Positions 43,869-52,567 of a stretch of 64,000 nt of DNA are shown here, in pieces (position 1 is the stretch's first letter; every line of letters begins with the position of its first letter). Origin of the DNA: Bacteroidales bacterium UBA1176 (GTDB lineage: Bacteria; Bacteroidota; Bacteroidia; Bacteroidales; WCHB1-69); assembly GCA_002311645.1 (NCBI GenBank), contig DBYW01000050.1, forward strand, positions 114,561 to 178,560, given 5' to 3'. The position numbers and the translations under genes were made by a program. The notes below the pieces were generated by a model that saw only the letters and a list, made by a program, of their open reading frames with translations, did no database searches and had not been told where the DNA came from.

Positions 43869-44635
43869 TGATGAGAAAACTGCATATAGTCATATTATTG
43901 ATTTTGGGCATGACCAGCTTGGGTTATGCCCAAAATTTTCAATATGGATATGAGATGATTCGTCTAACCTCGCAATATGACAAAAACATCGATCCCAAAC
44001 TGCAAAAATATGTGGATCGAATTCAGACGCGTCTCAATCAGGAGATGGGTGTGGTCATTGGCCAATGCGATGCCATGCTCTCCTCATACGACCCCGCCAG
44101 TCCGCTCTCTAATTTCTTGACAGACATTCTGCTGGAAAAAGCCCCGGACTATGCCGGCGATTCTGATTTCCGCCAGTGCGACCTGTCACTGCTCAATTTC
44201 GGCGGCATACGCAGCGAGTTGGCCGCTGGTGATGTCACCGTCGGCGATATCTTCGCCATTTCCCCCTTTGAAAACTACCTTGTTTTCCTTGACATCAAAG
44301 GTCGTGAGCTTCGCAAGATGTTCAACCGCTTCGAGGAACGCAAAAAAAATGCACCCTACGCCGGTGCCAAGGTTACATATCACTCGGGGCATCCCATACA
44401 AGTCCTGGTTCAGGGCAAGCCTATCGATGATGAGCGCACCTATCGCGTGGTTACTCTCAATTTTATTGCTGAGGGTGGTGACAACATCCTCAGCGGCATC
44501 AAGTACGAGAGGACGCACTATACGCAAGTCGTGTTCCGCGATTTCCTTATCCGGGAGATTCGAAATATGACCCAAGAAGGCCGGCATATCGTCGGGAAGC
44601 TGGATAACAGGGTCGTCATCAAGCCGATGCCATAA
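43868..44635 (+). CDS. 5'-nucleotidase C-terminal domain protein, stand-alone
   Basis: A 255-residue exported protein with a signal peptide (cut near LGYAQ). The rest matches the UshA C-terminal substrate-binding domain alone: SPLSNFLTDILLEKAPDY, LLNFGGIRSELAAGDVTVGDIFAISPFENYLV, and YRVVTLNFIAEGGDN. The N-terminal metallophosphatase domain that does the chemistry in UshA is absent, and no such gene is adjacent. It may bind nucleotides or partner with a phosphatase coded elsewhere. The start at 43868 overlaps the previous stop by one base. Confidence 0.85.
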   Translation: MMRKLHIVILLILGMTSLGYAQNFQYGYEMIRLTSQYDKNIDPKLQKYVDRIQTRLNQEMGVVIGQCDAMLSSYDPASPLSNFLTDILLEKAPDYAGDSDFRQCDLSLLNFGGIRSELAAGDVTVGDIFAISPFENYLVFLDIKGRELRKMFNRFEERKKNAPYAGAKVTYHSGHPIQVLVQGKPIDDERTYRVVTLNFIAEGGDNILSGIKYERTHYTQVVFRDFLIREIRNMTQEGRHIVGKLDNRVVIKPMP

Positions 44636-44665
44636 GAAGAGTTTAACGATCAAGTTATAAAGTAG

Positions 44666-44690
44666 GGACAACGCGTGCGTTGTCCATTTT
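44666..44690 (+). terminator. Hairpin before the CstA-like gene
   Basis: GGACAAC pairs with GTTGTCC around GCGTGC and is followed by ATTTTT. It may end the floA operon transcript. It overlaps a possible TTG start at 44680, so the carrier's ATG at 44716 is preferred. Confidence 0.6.
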
Positions 44691-44715
44691 TAAATTCAAA
44701 ATCCCAAAATCACCT

Positions 44716-46200
44716 ATGATCACTTTCTTCATAGCTCTTGTAGCATTAATGTTAGGGTATCTCATTTACGGAAAATTGGTGGAGCGCGTGTTTGGCGCTG
44801 ACCCCAAGCGTGAAACCCCTGCCGTCACGATGGCGGACGGTGTTGACTATGTCCCCATGAAGCCGTGGCGCATTTTTTTGATACAGTTTCTGAATATCGC
44901 TGGCGTCGGCCCCATCTGCGGAGCCATCATGGGCGCACAGTTCGGCACCGCCTCTTTCCTATGGATTGTGTTCGGCAGCATTTTCGCCGGAGCCGTCCAC
45001 GACTATTTGGGCGGCATGATCTCTTTGCGCGACAAAGGTTGCAGCCTGCCCGAAATACATGGCAAGTACTTGGGCAATGGAATGAAACAGGTGATGCGGT
45101 TTTTCACTATTATCCTCATGATTCTTGTCGGCGCTGTCTTTGTCAACACCCCGGCCGTGTTGCTCAACAACAACTTTACGCCTGACATGAATATCTTTAT
45201 CTGGGTGGGCATCATTTTCGCCTATTATCTCATTGCCACATTGTTGCCCATTGACAAGCTGATAGGACGCATCTATCCCATCTTCGGATTCCTTTTGTTG
45301 GGTATGGCTGTGGCCATCATGGTCGCCTTCTTTGTCTATCGGCCGGACATTCCGGAGCTATGGAGTGGCTTGCAGAATCGCCATCCTGCCGCCGCGCACA
45401 ATCCCATCTTCCCGATGATGTTCATCAGTATCGCGTGTGGTGCTATCAGCGGGTTCCATGCCACGCAGTCGCCGCTCATGGCACGGTGCATGGTCAACGA
45501 GAAACAGGGACGCCCCATTTTTTACGGCGCCATGATCACCGAAGGCGTGGTGGCCTTGATTTGGGCCGCAGCCGCCACTGTTTTCTATCACGATCCGGTT
45601 TTGGCGCAGAAGACCATCAGTCCAGACGGACATCCGCTGGGCGGCAATGCTATGGTCGGTGTCATCGCCAACGAGTGGTTCCCCACGGTCGTCGCCGTCA
45701 TCTGCATTTTGGGGGTCATCAGCGCTGCTGTCACCTCTGGCGACACGGCTTTGCGCTCCGCACGCCTTATCGCTGCCGATTTTATGCACGTTGACCAGAA
45801 ACCCGTCAAGAATCGTCTGCTCGTGGCTCTGCCCATCTTCCTCCTGGCTGCCGGCTTGTTGGTTTACTCTATCGTCGACGCCAAGGGCTTTGATGTCATC
45901 TGGCGCTATTTCGCATGGGCCAACCAGTTGCTGGCAACCGTCACGTTGTGGGCCATTTCCGTTTACTTGCGGAAAAACAAGGGCGGCTACTGGTTCCTGA
46001 TGACCCTGCTGCCTGCCCTTTTCATGACGATGGTCACGGGCAGTTTCCTTTTTGTGGCTGAAAAAGAGGGCTTTGGATCCTTCCTTTCGCGCCCGGTTGG
46101 CTACGGCATAGGTGCCGCCATCACACTTGCCGTGCTGATTGTTTTTCTCCTTAAAACAAACAAGAAGGGACGTGAAGGGCTTGAGGAGTTGAACAAATAG
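44716..46200 (+). CDS. CstA-like carbon starvation family membrane carrier
   Basis: A 494-residue integral membrane protein with about 12-13 hydrophobic segments. It has the CstA fold motifs IAGVGPICGAIMGAQFG, a GAVHDYLGGMISLR block, IACGAISGFHATQSPLMARC, and AAVTSGDTALRSARL. Family members such as CstA and BtsT import peptides or pyruvate. At under 500 residues it belongs to the short subgroup. The start at 44716 avoids a TTG buried in the upstream hairpin. It is followed by pgi with its own promoter. Confidence 0.88.
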   Translation: MITFFIALVALMLGYLIYGKLVERVFGADPKRETPAVTMADGVDYVPMKPWRIFLIQFLNIAGVGPICGAIMGAQFGTASFLWIVFGSIFAGAVHDYLGGMISLRDKGCSLPEIHGKYLGNGMKQVMRFFTIILMILVGAVFVNTPAVLLNNNFTPDMNIFIWVGIIFAYYLIATLLPIDKLIGRIYPIFGFLLLGMAVAIMVAFFVYRPDIPELWSGLQNRHPAAAHNPIFPMMFISIACGAISGFHATQSPLMARCMVNEKQGRPIFYGAMITEGVVALIWAAAATVFYHDPVLAQKTISPDGHPLGGNAMVGVIANEWFPTVVAVICILGVISAAVTSGDTALRSARLIAADFMHVDQKPVKNRLLVALPIFLLAAGLLVYSIVDAKGFDVIWRYFAWANQLLATVTLWAISVYLRKNKGGYWFLMTLLPALFMTMVTGSFLFVAEKEGFGSFLSRPVGYGIGAAITLAVLIVFLLKTNKKGREGLEELNK

Positions 46201-46247
46201 CCCTTGGCAGCGTAGGCCTGCCTGCTTGCATACAATCTCAAAAAAAA

Positions 46248-46279
46248 TTTGCGATATTAAAAAGAAATATATACTTTTG
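46248..46279 (+). promoter_or_regulatory. pgi promoter
   Basis: TTTG at 46248-46251, a 20-base spacer, and TACTTTTG at 46272-46279. This is a near-ideal Bacteroidota promoter, 64 bases before the pgi start. Confidence 0.75.
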
Positions 46280-46343
46280 CACCGTTATTTGCAAGAGTAT
46301 AGGTTGCAAATTATGTATGTTGATTTCTTAAAATATTGATGAT

Positions 46344-47642
46344 ATGAAGATTACATTTAATGACGCATTGTTTGCGGTCTCCATGGATGAGTTGCGTGGA
46401 CACGCAGCGTTGGGTGAGGCCGCCTTTCAGACCGCAGTTCAAAAAAATGGACGTGGCAACGATTTCTTGGGTTGGATTGACCTTCCCGCAGAGATTTCAG
46501 ATGACGACATGAAGTCTGTCGAGGCGTGCGCCTCCGCAATGGCGGCTCAGTCTGATGTGGTGGTGGTCATCGGCATCGGCGGCTCCTATCTGGGCGCGCG
46601 TGCCGTCATCGAGGCCCTGCAGCACAGCTTCCGCCCGATGCTGCCCCAGCAGAAACCGACCATCCTCTACGCCGGCAACAGCATGAGCGAGGATTATCTC
46701 CATGACCTGCTCGACGTGTTGGATAAGAAGGACTATTCGTTGGTGGTTATCTCCAAGTCGGGCACGACAACGGAGCCGGCTTTGGCATTCCGCATCCTTA
46801 AGCAGCATTGCGAGCAGAAATACGGCCTTGACAATGCCCGCAAGCGCATTGTGGCCGTTACTGACCGCGCGCGCGGCGCCCTCAAGACTTTAGCCACCGA
46901 GGAGGGTTATCCCACCTTTGTGATTCCCGACGATGTGGGTGGTCGTTACTCCGTGCTGACGCCTGTGGGGCTGCTGCCTATCGCCGCTGCCGGCTTCTCC
47001 GTGCGCAAGCTGGTGGAGGGCGCCGTGGCTATGCGCCAGCGCCTCCTCGATGCCCCGCACTTCGACGACAACCCCGCCATCCAGTACGCCCTCATTCGTT
47101 ATATGCTCTATAACCAGGGCCTTAAGTTGGAGATGATGACCTCTTTCGAGCCCAAGCTTTTCTATTTCATCGAATGGTTCAAGCAACTCTTCGGCGAGAG
47201 CGAGGGCAAGGACCACAAGGGTATCTTCCCGGCAGGTGCCATTTTCTCCACTGACCTGCATTCCCTCGGTCAATACATCCAAGAGGGTACGCGACAACTC
47301 TTTGAGACGGTGCTCACTGTGGAAAATGCCCACTATAAGGTGGCCATTCCTGCCGACGAGAAAAATACGGACGGCCTCAACTACTTGCAGCACCGCTCCA
47401 TTAACGAGATTAACCATATCGCCCAGCAAGGCACTTGCATGGCCCATGTTGATGGTGGTGTGCCTAATATTCAAGTTGTCATCCCTGAAATCAACGAATT
47501 CTATCTTGGCGAACTGATCTATTTCTTCGAGATGAGTTGCGCCATCAGCGGCTATATGCTTGAGGTGAATCCCTTTGACCAACCCGGTGTCGAGGCCTAC
47601 AAGCGCAATATGTTCAAATTGCTTGGAAAACCTGGCTTCTAA
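46344..47642 (+). CDS. pgi: Glucose-6-phosphate isomerase
   Basis: A 432-residue SIS-domain isomerase interconverting glucose 6-phosphate and fructose 6-phosphate. It has VVVIGIGGSYLGARA, VISKSGTTTEPALAFR, the PGI signature-like HKGIFPAGAIFSTDLHSLGQYIQ, and a final INPFDQPGVEAYK-type block. The length fits the short bacterial form (about 430-450) rather than the 550-residue form. It is followed 9 bp later by an SSS symporter, so the two are probably co-transcribed. Confidence 0.96.
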   Translation: MKITFNDALFAVSMDELRGHAALGEAAFQTAVQKNGRGNDFLGWIDLPAEISDDDMKSVEACASAMAAQSDVVVVIGIGGSYLGARAVIEALQHSFRPMLPQQKPTILYAGNSMSEDYLHDLLDVLDKKDYSLVVISKSGTTTEPALAFRILKQHCEQKYGLDNARKRIVAVTDRARGALKTLATEEGYPTFVIPDDVGGRYSVLTPVGLLPIAAAGFSVRKLVEGAVAMRQRLLDAPHFDDNPAIQYALIRYMLYNQGLKLEMMTSFEPKLFYFIEWFKQLFGESEGKDHKGIFPAGAIFSTDLHSLGQYIQEGTRQLFETVLTVENAHYKVAIPADEKNTDGLNYLQHRSINEINHIAQQGTCMAHVDGGVPNIQVVIPEINEFYLGELIYFFEMSCAISGYMLEVNPFDQPGVEAYKRNMFKLLGKPGF

Positions 47643-47651
47643 ACCCTCTCC

Positions 47652-49160
47652 ATGTCCGGTTTTATATTCGCCTTCTTTGTATTCTATGTGGTGATGCTCT
47701 TTGTGATCACGGGCATCACCTCCCGCAAGGCTGACAACCAAACCTACTTCACGGGCAACCGTAAATCGCCTTGGTTTGTAGTGGCGTATGGCATGATTGG
47801 CAGTTCCTTGTCGGGAGTGACTTTCATGTCCGTGCCCGGCGATGTATATACCACCCAGTTCACCTATTTCGGTGTGGTGCTGGGCTATGTGCTCGGCTAT
47901 CTGGTCATCGGCGGGTTGCTGCTGCCGCTGTACTATAAGCTGAACGTTACCTCCATCTACGAGTACCTCGGCGGGCGCTTCGGCAATGAGGCGCACAAAA
48001 CCGGCTCGGTGCTCTTTTTTATCTCCCGTCTGCTGGGTTCGGCCCTGCGTATGTATCTTGTTATCTTTGTGTTGCAAGTGTTTGTCTTCGACGGTTGGCA
48101 TATCCCCATTTGGCTCACCTCCATTGTGATGATTACCATCATCCTGCTCTACACGATGCGGGGCGGTATCAAGACGGTGGTGTGGACCGACCTGCTGCAG
48201 ACTACCTTCCTGATCGGGGCGCTGGTCATCACCATTGTGGTGATTATGCGCAATATGGGCGGCTCGTTCGCCGACTTGTGGCAGGGGATGTCCACTGCGG
48301 GCAAGGGCGGCACCGACTGCCGCACGGTCTGGAATCTCGACTGGCACGACAACAGCTTCTTCCTCAAGCAGATCATCGGCGGTATGTTCATCACCATCGC
48401 GATGACGGGTCTTGACCAGGATATGATGCAGAAAAACTTGTCTTGCAAGTCGTTGCGGGATGCCCGGCGCAATATGTTCTCCTTCACCTCCATATTGGTG
48501 GTGGTCAACATCCTCTTCCTGACGTTGGGCGGGATGCTGCTGGTCTTCGCGCAGCGCAATGGCATCGACATCTCGCAGATGCCCACCGACCGCATCTATC
48601 CCGAGATTGCCTTCAACTATCTGGGCAAGGCGGGCGCGATGGTCTTCGTGTTCGGCCTCATCTCGGCCGGTTTCTCCTCCGCCGACGGCACCTTCACGGC
48701 GCTCACCACGACGGTCTGTTACGACATCCTCCGCATTGAAAAGCGTTTCACTACGGATGCACAGCAGACACGCGTCCGTCGTATCGTGCACGTGCTCATT
48801 TCGCTGCTTTTCCTGATGGTCATCATCATTGTTTCTAACCACCACAATGATGCGCTCATCCGCATCATTTTCATGGTGGCCTCCTACACCTACGGGCCGC
48901 TGCTGGGCCTCTTTATGTTCGGCATTTTCACCAAGCGGGAAGTGCCGGAAAGTCGCCGCTGGATGATTCCTGTGATCGCCGTTTTAGTGCCCACCTTCTG
49001 CTATATCCTCTCCTCCCACTCGCAGCAATGGCTCTGGGGTTATAAGTTTGGCTACGAGCTGCTCATCGTCAACGGCCTGCTCGTCTTTGCCTGCCTGATG
49101 GCAGTGAGCGGGAAGAAAGAAGCGATGAGCCACGAGAGTGGTGAGGAACTAAGAAATTAA
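47652..49160 (+). CDS. Sodium:solute symporter (SSS) family transporter
   Basis: A 502-residue membrane protein with about 13 helices. It has the SSS motifs FTGNRKSPWFVVAYGMIGSSLSGVTFMSVPG, GYVLGYLVIGGLLLPLYYKLNVTSIYEYLGGRFG, and MRGGIKTVVWTDLLQT. The sodium-site GLISAGFSSADGTFTALTTTVCYDI block is intact. Substrates in this family range from sugars to sialic acid. Its position after pgi suggests a sugar. The stop codon falls inside an 8-base repeat array. Confidence 0.9.
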   Translation: MSGFIFAFFVFYVVMLFVITGITSRKADNQTYFTGNRKSPWFVVAYGMIGSSLSGVTFMSVPGDVYTTQFTYFGVVLGYVLGYLVIGGLLLPLYYKLNVTSIYEYLGGRFGNEAHKTGSVLFFISRLLGSALRMYLVIFVLQVFVFDGWHIPIWLTSIVMITIILLYTMRGGIKTVVWTDLLQTTFLIGALVITIVVIMRNMGGSFADLWQGMSTAGKGGTDCRTVWNLDWHDNSFFLKQIIGGMFITIAMTGLDQDMMQKNLSCKSLRDARRNMFSFTSILVVVNILFLTLGGMLLVFAQRNGIDISQMPTDRIYPEIAFNYLGKAGAMVFVFGLISAGFSSADGTFTALTTTVCYDILRIEKRFTTDAQQTRVRRIVHVLISLLFLMVIIIVSNHHNDALIRIIFMVASYTYGPLLGLFMFGIFTKREVPESRRWMIPVIAVLVPTFCYILSSHSQQWLWGYKFGYELLIVNGLLVFACLMAVSGKKEAMSHESGEELRN

Positions 49161-49198
49161 GAAGTTAAGAAACTAATTGTAAATCGCAAATCGCAAAC
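49147..49198 (+). repeat. Octamer/heptamer repeat array over the symporter stop codon
   Basis: Octamers AACTAAGA, AATTAAGA, AGTTAAGA, AACTAATT (49147-49178) are followed by GTAAATC, GCAAATC, GCAAAC. The symporter stop (49158-49160) lies inside. The same octamers recur near 62430. Confidence 0.75.
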
Positions 49199-49229
49199 AA
49201 CCCTTATTTATTAACTAAAAATAACGCTT

Positions 49230-49943
49230 ATGAAAAAGTATTTCGCTGAATTAATCGGAACTTTTGTTCTGACGTTCCTTGGCTGCGGAACAGCCATGTT
49301 CATCGGTTGCGCTACTCCTGCAGGAGTAGTCGGCACCGCTATCGCATTCGGTCTCACCGTTGTGGCGATGGCTTACACCATCGGCGGCATCTCCGGTTGT
49401 CACATCAACCCGGCCATCACTTTGGCAGTTGCGCTTTCCAAACGCATGACTTGGAAGGATGCTTGCGGCTATTGGGTTGGACAAGTTCTCGGCGGTATCC
49501 TCGCTGGCGCTTGTCTGTTGCTGCTCGCCAATGTGGTGACGCCTGGCGCTTCAGAATGCACCTTTGGTGTCAACATTGCTGAAAACATGCAAGGTCTTGG
49601 CACCAATGGCGTGGCCAACGCTGGCGGTGTCGGTGGCGCTTTCCTCGTGGAGGTTATTGCCACGTTCCTCTTCGTGTTAGTGGTGCTCGGCACCACCGAC
49701 AGCAAGGTGGGTGCCGGCAATTTCGCAGGTCTTGCCATCGGCTTGACGCTGATCCTCATCCACCTCGTCTGCATCAACTTGACCGGTACCTCCGTCAACC
49801 CGGCTCGTTCCATCGGACCGGCTCTCTTCGCTGGCGGCCAGGCCTTGTGCGACCTCTGGGTGTTCATCTGTGCTCCGCTCGTGGGTGCCATCCTTTCCGC
49901 CCTCGTGTGGAAATGCCTCAGCTGCGAGAAGTGCGCTGAATAA
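49230..49943 (+). CDS. aqpZ: Aquaporin Z-like MIP channel
   Basis: A 237-residue six-helix water or small-solute channel. The first NPA box is at 60-62 (GCHINPAIT) and the second is SVNPARS near residue 189, with Arg after the second box as in aquaporins. The N-terminal AELIGTFVLTFLGCGTA is typical of AqpZ. The C-terminus ends in a Cys-rich CLSCEKCAE tail, which is unusual. No strong promoter was seen in the repeat-containing spacer. A terminator follows. Confidence 0.92.
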   Translation: MKKYFAELIGTFVLTFLGCGTAMFIGCATPAGVVGTAIAFGLTVVAMAYTIGGISGCHINPAITLAVALSKRMTWKDACGYWVGQVLGGILAGACLLLLANVVTPGASECTFGVNIAENMQGLGTNGVANAGGVGGAFLVEVIATFLFVLVVLGTTDSKVGAGNFAGLAIGLTLILIHLVCINLTGTSVNPARSIGPALFAGGQALCDLWVFICAPLVGAILSALVWKCLSCEKCAE

Positions 49944-49961
49944 TCATCCCATCATTAGAAA

Positions 49962-50001
49962 AAAAAACAGGGAACGGTCTTTAGGTCGCTCCCTGTTTTT
50001 T
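49962..50001. terminator. Bidirectional terminator after aqpZ
   Basis: An A-tract plus CAGGGA pairs with TCCCTG plus a T-tract around a 16-base loop, between the converging aqpZ and membrane-protein genes. Confidence 0.75.
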
Positions 50002-50002
50002 G

Positions 50003-50863
50003 TTATTGTCCTTTAGCCCTCCAGACAATGAAGTTGACCTCTGGTTCTTTCTTCCACTGTGTGGTGTTGTTGCCCCACGATTGTAAGCCGCTTTCGCAGT
50101 CGTGGCGGAAGCCGTAGGCCTGTCCGCCGACGAGGGCGATGGCGTTCTGCACACCAAGGTCCTCCAACGCCTGCGCATAGTCGTGGAACGATTCCTTGTC
50201 GAGGCTGCTTATCACCACAATCTGGCCATTCAGTTCGCACAAGGCGTGGCGCAACGCTTTGTTCTTGGGCTTGTTTTCGATCATAGCCTCTTGGCTTACA
50301 AGCGGGTACTGACGGAAGAAGTATCCGTCTTTGCTGGTGGTCTCCTCCAGTAGTGGGGTGCTCTCCGCCATACCCAAATAGATTGTTCTGTCCAGGATGG
50401 CGCAAAATCCTTTTTTTGCCGTTCCTCGCGACAACAATTCGCCTTTCAAGACAAAAGCCCCCACGATTTTATGGTTGTCGGCACGGATGTCGGCTGCTTG
50501 AAGAGCGAGGACTATAGACGGGTCGTTGGTGTCCGGGATGCTGAGAGTGAGTTCCGGCACCGCGTTCACTGGAGTTTGTAGACGCAAGGGCACATCGTTG
50601 ATGGCCGTGTCGCATACAAAAACCCTCGTGGGGCCGGCCTGTACGACAGTCGGAACCAGGGAAGTCGATTCGACTACCTCGTCCACTTCGGCGGGGTAGT
50701 CGCTCTTTGGACGGATTGACAAGGCGAGGATGACGGCGAGCAATATGACGGCCGCAGCCACGGTCACCCAGAACCACCAACGGCGGTATAATGGCTTGCG
50801 CTTCACCTCCTGCCGACTGATAATGCGGATTTCATCGTCTTTTATGTCTTCGAAATGCTTCAT
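50003..50863 (-). CDS. Membrane-anchored protein, possibly phosphodiester-glycosidase-like
   Basis: A 286-residue protein with a cytoplasmic N-terminus, one membrane helix (about 30-50, WWFWVTVAAAVILLAVILALSI) and an extracytoplasmic domain. That domain shows blocks such as FVLKGELLSRGTAKKGFCAIL, LRHALCELNGQIVVIS and LEDLGVQNAIALVGGQAYGFRHD. These recall the layout of the DUF2233/phosphodiester glycosidase fold (internal Gly-rich turns and a late D-G/G-G motif). The resemblance is weak and no function is assigned. It overlaps the LytTR regulator by 4 bp. Confidence 0.6.
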   Translation of the reverse strand: MKHFEDIKDDEIRIISRQEVKRKPLYRRWWFWVTVAAAVILLAVILALSIRPKSDYPAEVDEVVESTSLVPTVVQAGPTRVFVCDTAINDVPLRLQTPVNAVPELTLSIPDTNDPSIVLALQAADIRADNHKIVGAFVLKGELLSRGTAKKGFCAILDRTIYLGMAESTPLLEETTSKDGYFFRQYPLVSQEAMIENKPKNKALRHALCELNGQIVVISSLDKESFHDYAQALEDLGVQNAIALVGGQAYGFRHDCESGLQSWGNNTTQWKKEPEVNFIVWRAKGQ

Positions 50864-51225
50864 AGCTTGTATTCTTGTTCAACATACTCCTTCAGTTGCC
50901 TCAACGCCTCTTTGGATGCCTCGAGATGGAACTTGAAGGCGTGGTTGTCGGATAGGACAATCTGTTTTTTCGCGGGGTTGATGTATGTGAGGAAACGCAG
51001 GTTCACAATCAGACTCTTGCCGATTCGCACAAACTCGTTCTCGCCGGAGCCGAGCTGCTCATGGATGCGGTTCTCAATCACGCCCAGCTGCACGGTCACG
51101 GTGCGGCTCTCCCCGTCGCGGGTGTGGATGTCCGAGTAGTTGCCCTCAGAGGCAACAAAGACCAAACTCTCCGCAGCTATGCGGACCAGTTCGTTGGTGT
51201 TGGAAAGGGTCAGGTATTCGGACAT
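50860..51225 (-). CDS. LytTR-domain DNA-binding regulator
   Basis: A 121-residue stand-alone LytTR domain with no receiver. The motifs are VFVASEGNYSDIHTRDG, LGSGENEFVRIGKSLIVNLRFL and the YINPAKKQIVLSDNHAFKF tail, which form the ten-stranded DNA-binding fold. The start at 51225 is preferred over 51246 because the promoter -7 box overlaps the earlier ATG. Its ATGA overlap with the following membrane protein makes them a two-gene unit, recalling LytTR regulator systems in which a small membrane protein inhibits the regulator. Confidence 0.85.
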   Translation of the reverse strand: MSEYLTLSNTNELVRIAAESLVFVASEGNYSDIHTRDGESRTVTVQLGVIENRIHEQLGSGENEFVRIGKSLIVNLRFLTYINPAKKQIVLSDNHAFKFHLEASKEALRQLKEYVEQEYKL

Positions 51226-51243
51226 ACTCGGAAAAATGTGGCG

Positions 51244-51251
51244 CAAAAATA
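51244..51251 (-). promoter_or_regulatory. LytTR gene promoter -7 box
   Basis: On the minus strand this reads TATTTTTG, 18 bases before the chosen ATG. It overlaps the earlier candidate start. Confidence 0.6.
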
Positions 51252-51280
51252 CATTTTATTTGGGATGATTCCATAGAATC

Positions 51281-51314
51281 CCTGAAGAGAAGCGTTTTTT
51301 TGCCTCTCTTCAGG
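51281..51314. other. 10-bp perfect hairpin with T-run inside its loop
   Basis: CCTGAAGAGA pairs with TCTCTTCAGG around a 14-base loop holding seven T residues. It lies between the WG-repeat gene and the LytTR promoter. There is no terminal T-tract after the stem on either strand, so a terminator role is uncertain. Confidence 0.4.
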
Positions 51315-51325
51315 AGTGCCTTCTG

Positions 51326-52363
51326 TTACGAAACTTTGGAAATCACTTTTCCTTTCTGGTCGATGATTACGATAGAGTTCCAGTCCTGCAGCTGCGCCTT
51401 GAACAGGGTGGGGGAGATGCCGGTGATGTTGGTGTAAATGGGCGGGGTGATGATCTCGCCCTTGCTGTTGATCAGACCGGAGTAACATCCGACGCGGTAT
51501 TCGTAAAAATCGGGGTTCAGCACATCCCCGACGTCCTTCTTGCCGCTTTGCAAGTCTGTGTAAGTCTCTTCATAGTAAATGTTGTTGATATAGTCGATGA
51601 TGCCGTCTTGTACGACGTTCCCGTTGAAGTCAATCTGCTTTTTGAATTCCCCGTCTTTGTACACAATGGCGTAGTCTTTGGCCAAGTGGATGTTGTCGTA
51701 GAGAGGCTTGATGACCCAACGCCCCTTGTGGTCGATGACGCCGATTTTGTTGGAAGAGTCCGCCACGATGCAATGCCCGTGGTGGAAGACGAATTCCGAG
51801 AGCCGATTGCCCCGATAGGAGTACTTGAACTTGATGGCGACTTTGCCTTTGGTGTTCACGAAGCCGATGTATCCGTCTTTCTCCACGGCGGCCAGACCTT
51901 CCGAGAACTCCCACGCCTTGGTGTAGGTTGTGGCGGGCACAATGATTTCGTTGGTCACGATGTTACAGAACCCCCGTTTCCCTTTTTGGGCAAATAGCAC
52001 GATGGGGTCTTCGTCTTTGTTGCTGGAATAGTGACACCATTCAATATCCTCAACAATGACCTCCTTGGTCTTTGGGTTGATGATGTTGATTTTGTTTTTA
52101 CTGTGTGAGACAGGACCGTCATCCGGTTCATCCCCGTATGCGTAGCTGTACTCCTTTTGTTCCTCTTTGTATTGTCGTATTGCGTGGATGAGCACAGGCG
52201 TCAGCGCCACTATGGCAATTACGATAAGGATAAGGGTGATTTTGAGATACTTCATTGTCTTGGACTGTTGCCCTTTCTTCTTGGAGGTTTGGGCATCCTG
52301 TGTGGGTTGTTCTTCGGCGCGAGAGATGTTGGAATCCTGCAGTTTGTTTTCTTCTTTTTCCAT
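51326..52363 (-). CDS. WG-repeat protein with one membrane helix
   Basis: A 345-residue protein. A charged N-terminal segment is followed by a membrane helix (about 38-60, YLKITLILIVIAIVALTPVLI) and then an extracytoplasmic series of WG-type repeats: KGKRGFCNI, KDGYIGFVNTKGKVAI, SSNKIGVIDHKGRWVIKPLYD, and CYSGLINSKGEIITPPIY. WG repeats are beta units often found in Bacteroidota surface proteins; the function is not known. It has its own minus-strand promoter. Confidence 0.85.
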   Translation of the reverse strand: MEKEENKLQDSNISRAEEQPTQDAQTSKKKGQQSKTMKYLKITLILIVIAIVALTPVLIHAIRQYKEEQKEYSYAYGDEPDDGPVSHSKNKINIINPKTKEVIVEDIEWCHYSSNKDEDPIVLFAQKGKRGFCNIVTNEIIVPATTYTKAWEFSEGLAAVEKDGYIGFVNTKGKVAIKFKYSYRGNRLSEFVFHHGHCIVADSSNKIGVIDHKGRWVIKPLYDNIHLAKDYAIVYKDGEFKKQIDFNGNVVQDGIIDYINNIYYEETYTDLQSGKKDVGDVLNPDFYEYRVGCYSGLINSKGEIITPPIYTNITGISPTLFKAQLQDWNSIVIIDQKGKVISKVS

Positions 52364-52407
52364 AATTGTAGAGATGTTGAACTATTAATAATTAATGATT
52401 TGGGCGG

Positions 52408-52415
52408 CAAAAATA
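52408..52415 (-). promoter_or_regulatory. WG-repeat gene promoter -7 box
   Basis: On the minus strand this reads TATTTTTG, 44 bases before the gene start. Confidence 0.6.
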
Positions 52416-52483
52416 GTCCATTTACCCATCCTTTTCCCACAGAGAAGGCTCCCATTGTATGAAATGAGGGGTGTGTTGTATGA

Positions 52484-52567
52484 AATTGGCTTTTGGCTTT
52501 TAGCTTTTAGCAATTAGCCTTTAGCTTTTAGCTTTTAGTTTTAAGCTAACGGCTAATGGCCAACGGC
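52484..52567. repeat. Twelve consecutive heptamers at the end of the ATP-grasp gene
   Basis: On the plus strand, 52484-52567 divides without remainder into twelve 7-base units: AATTGGC, TTTTGGC, TTTTAGC twice, AATTAGC, CTTTAGC, TTTTAGC, TTTTAGT, TTTAAGC, TAACGGC, TAATGGC, CAACGGC. Most end in GC. The ATP-grasp gene's last codons and its stop (52553-52555) lie within the last units. Confidence 0.85.

Noticed and set aside
46890..48845. Minus-strand open frame across pgi and the SSS symporter
   Set aside because: It is a composition shadow of two certain genes. The protein is rich in His, Asp and Gly and lacks any motif or start signal.
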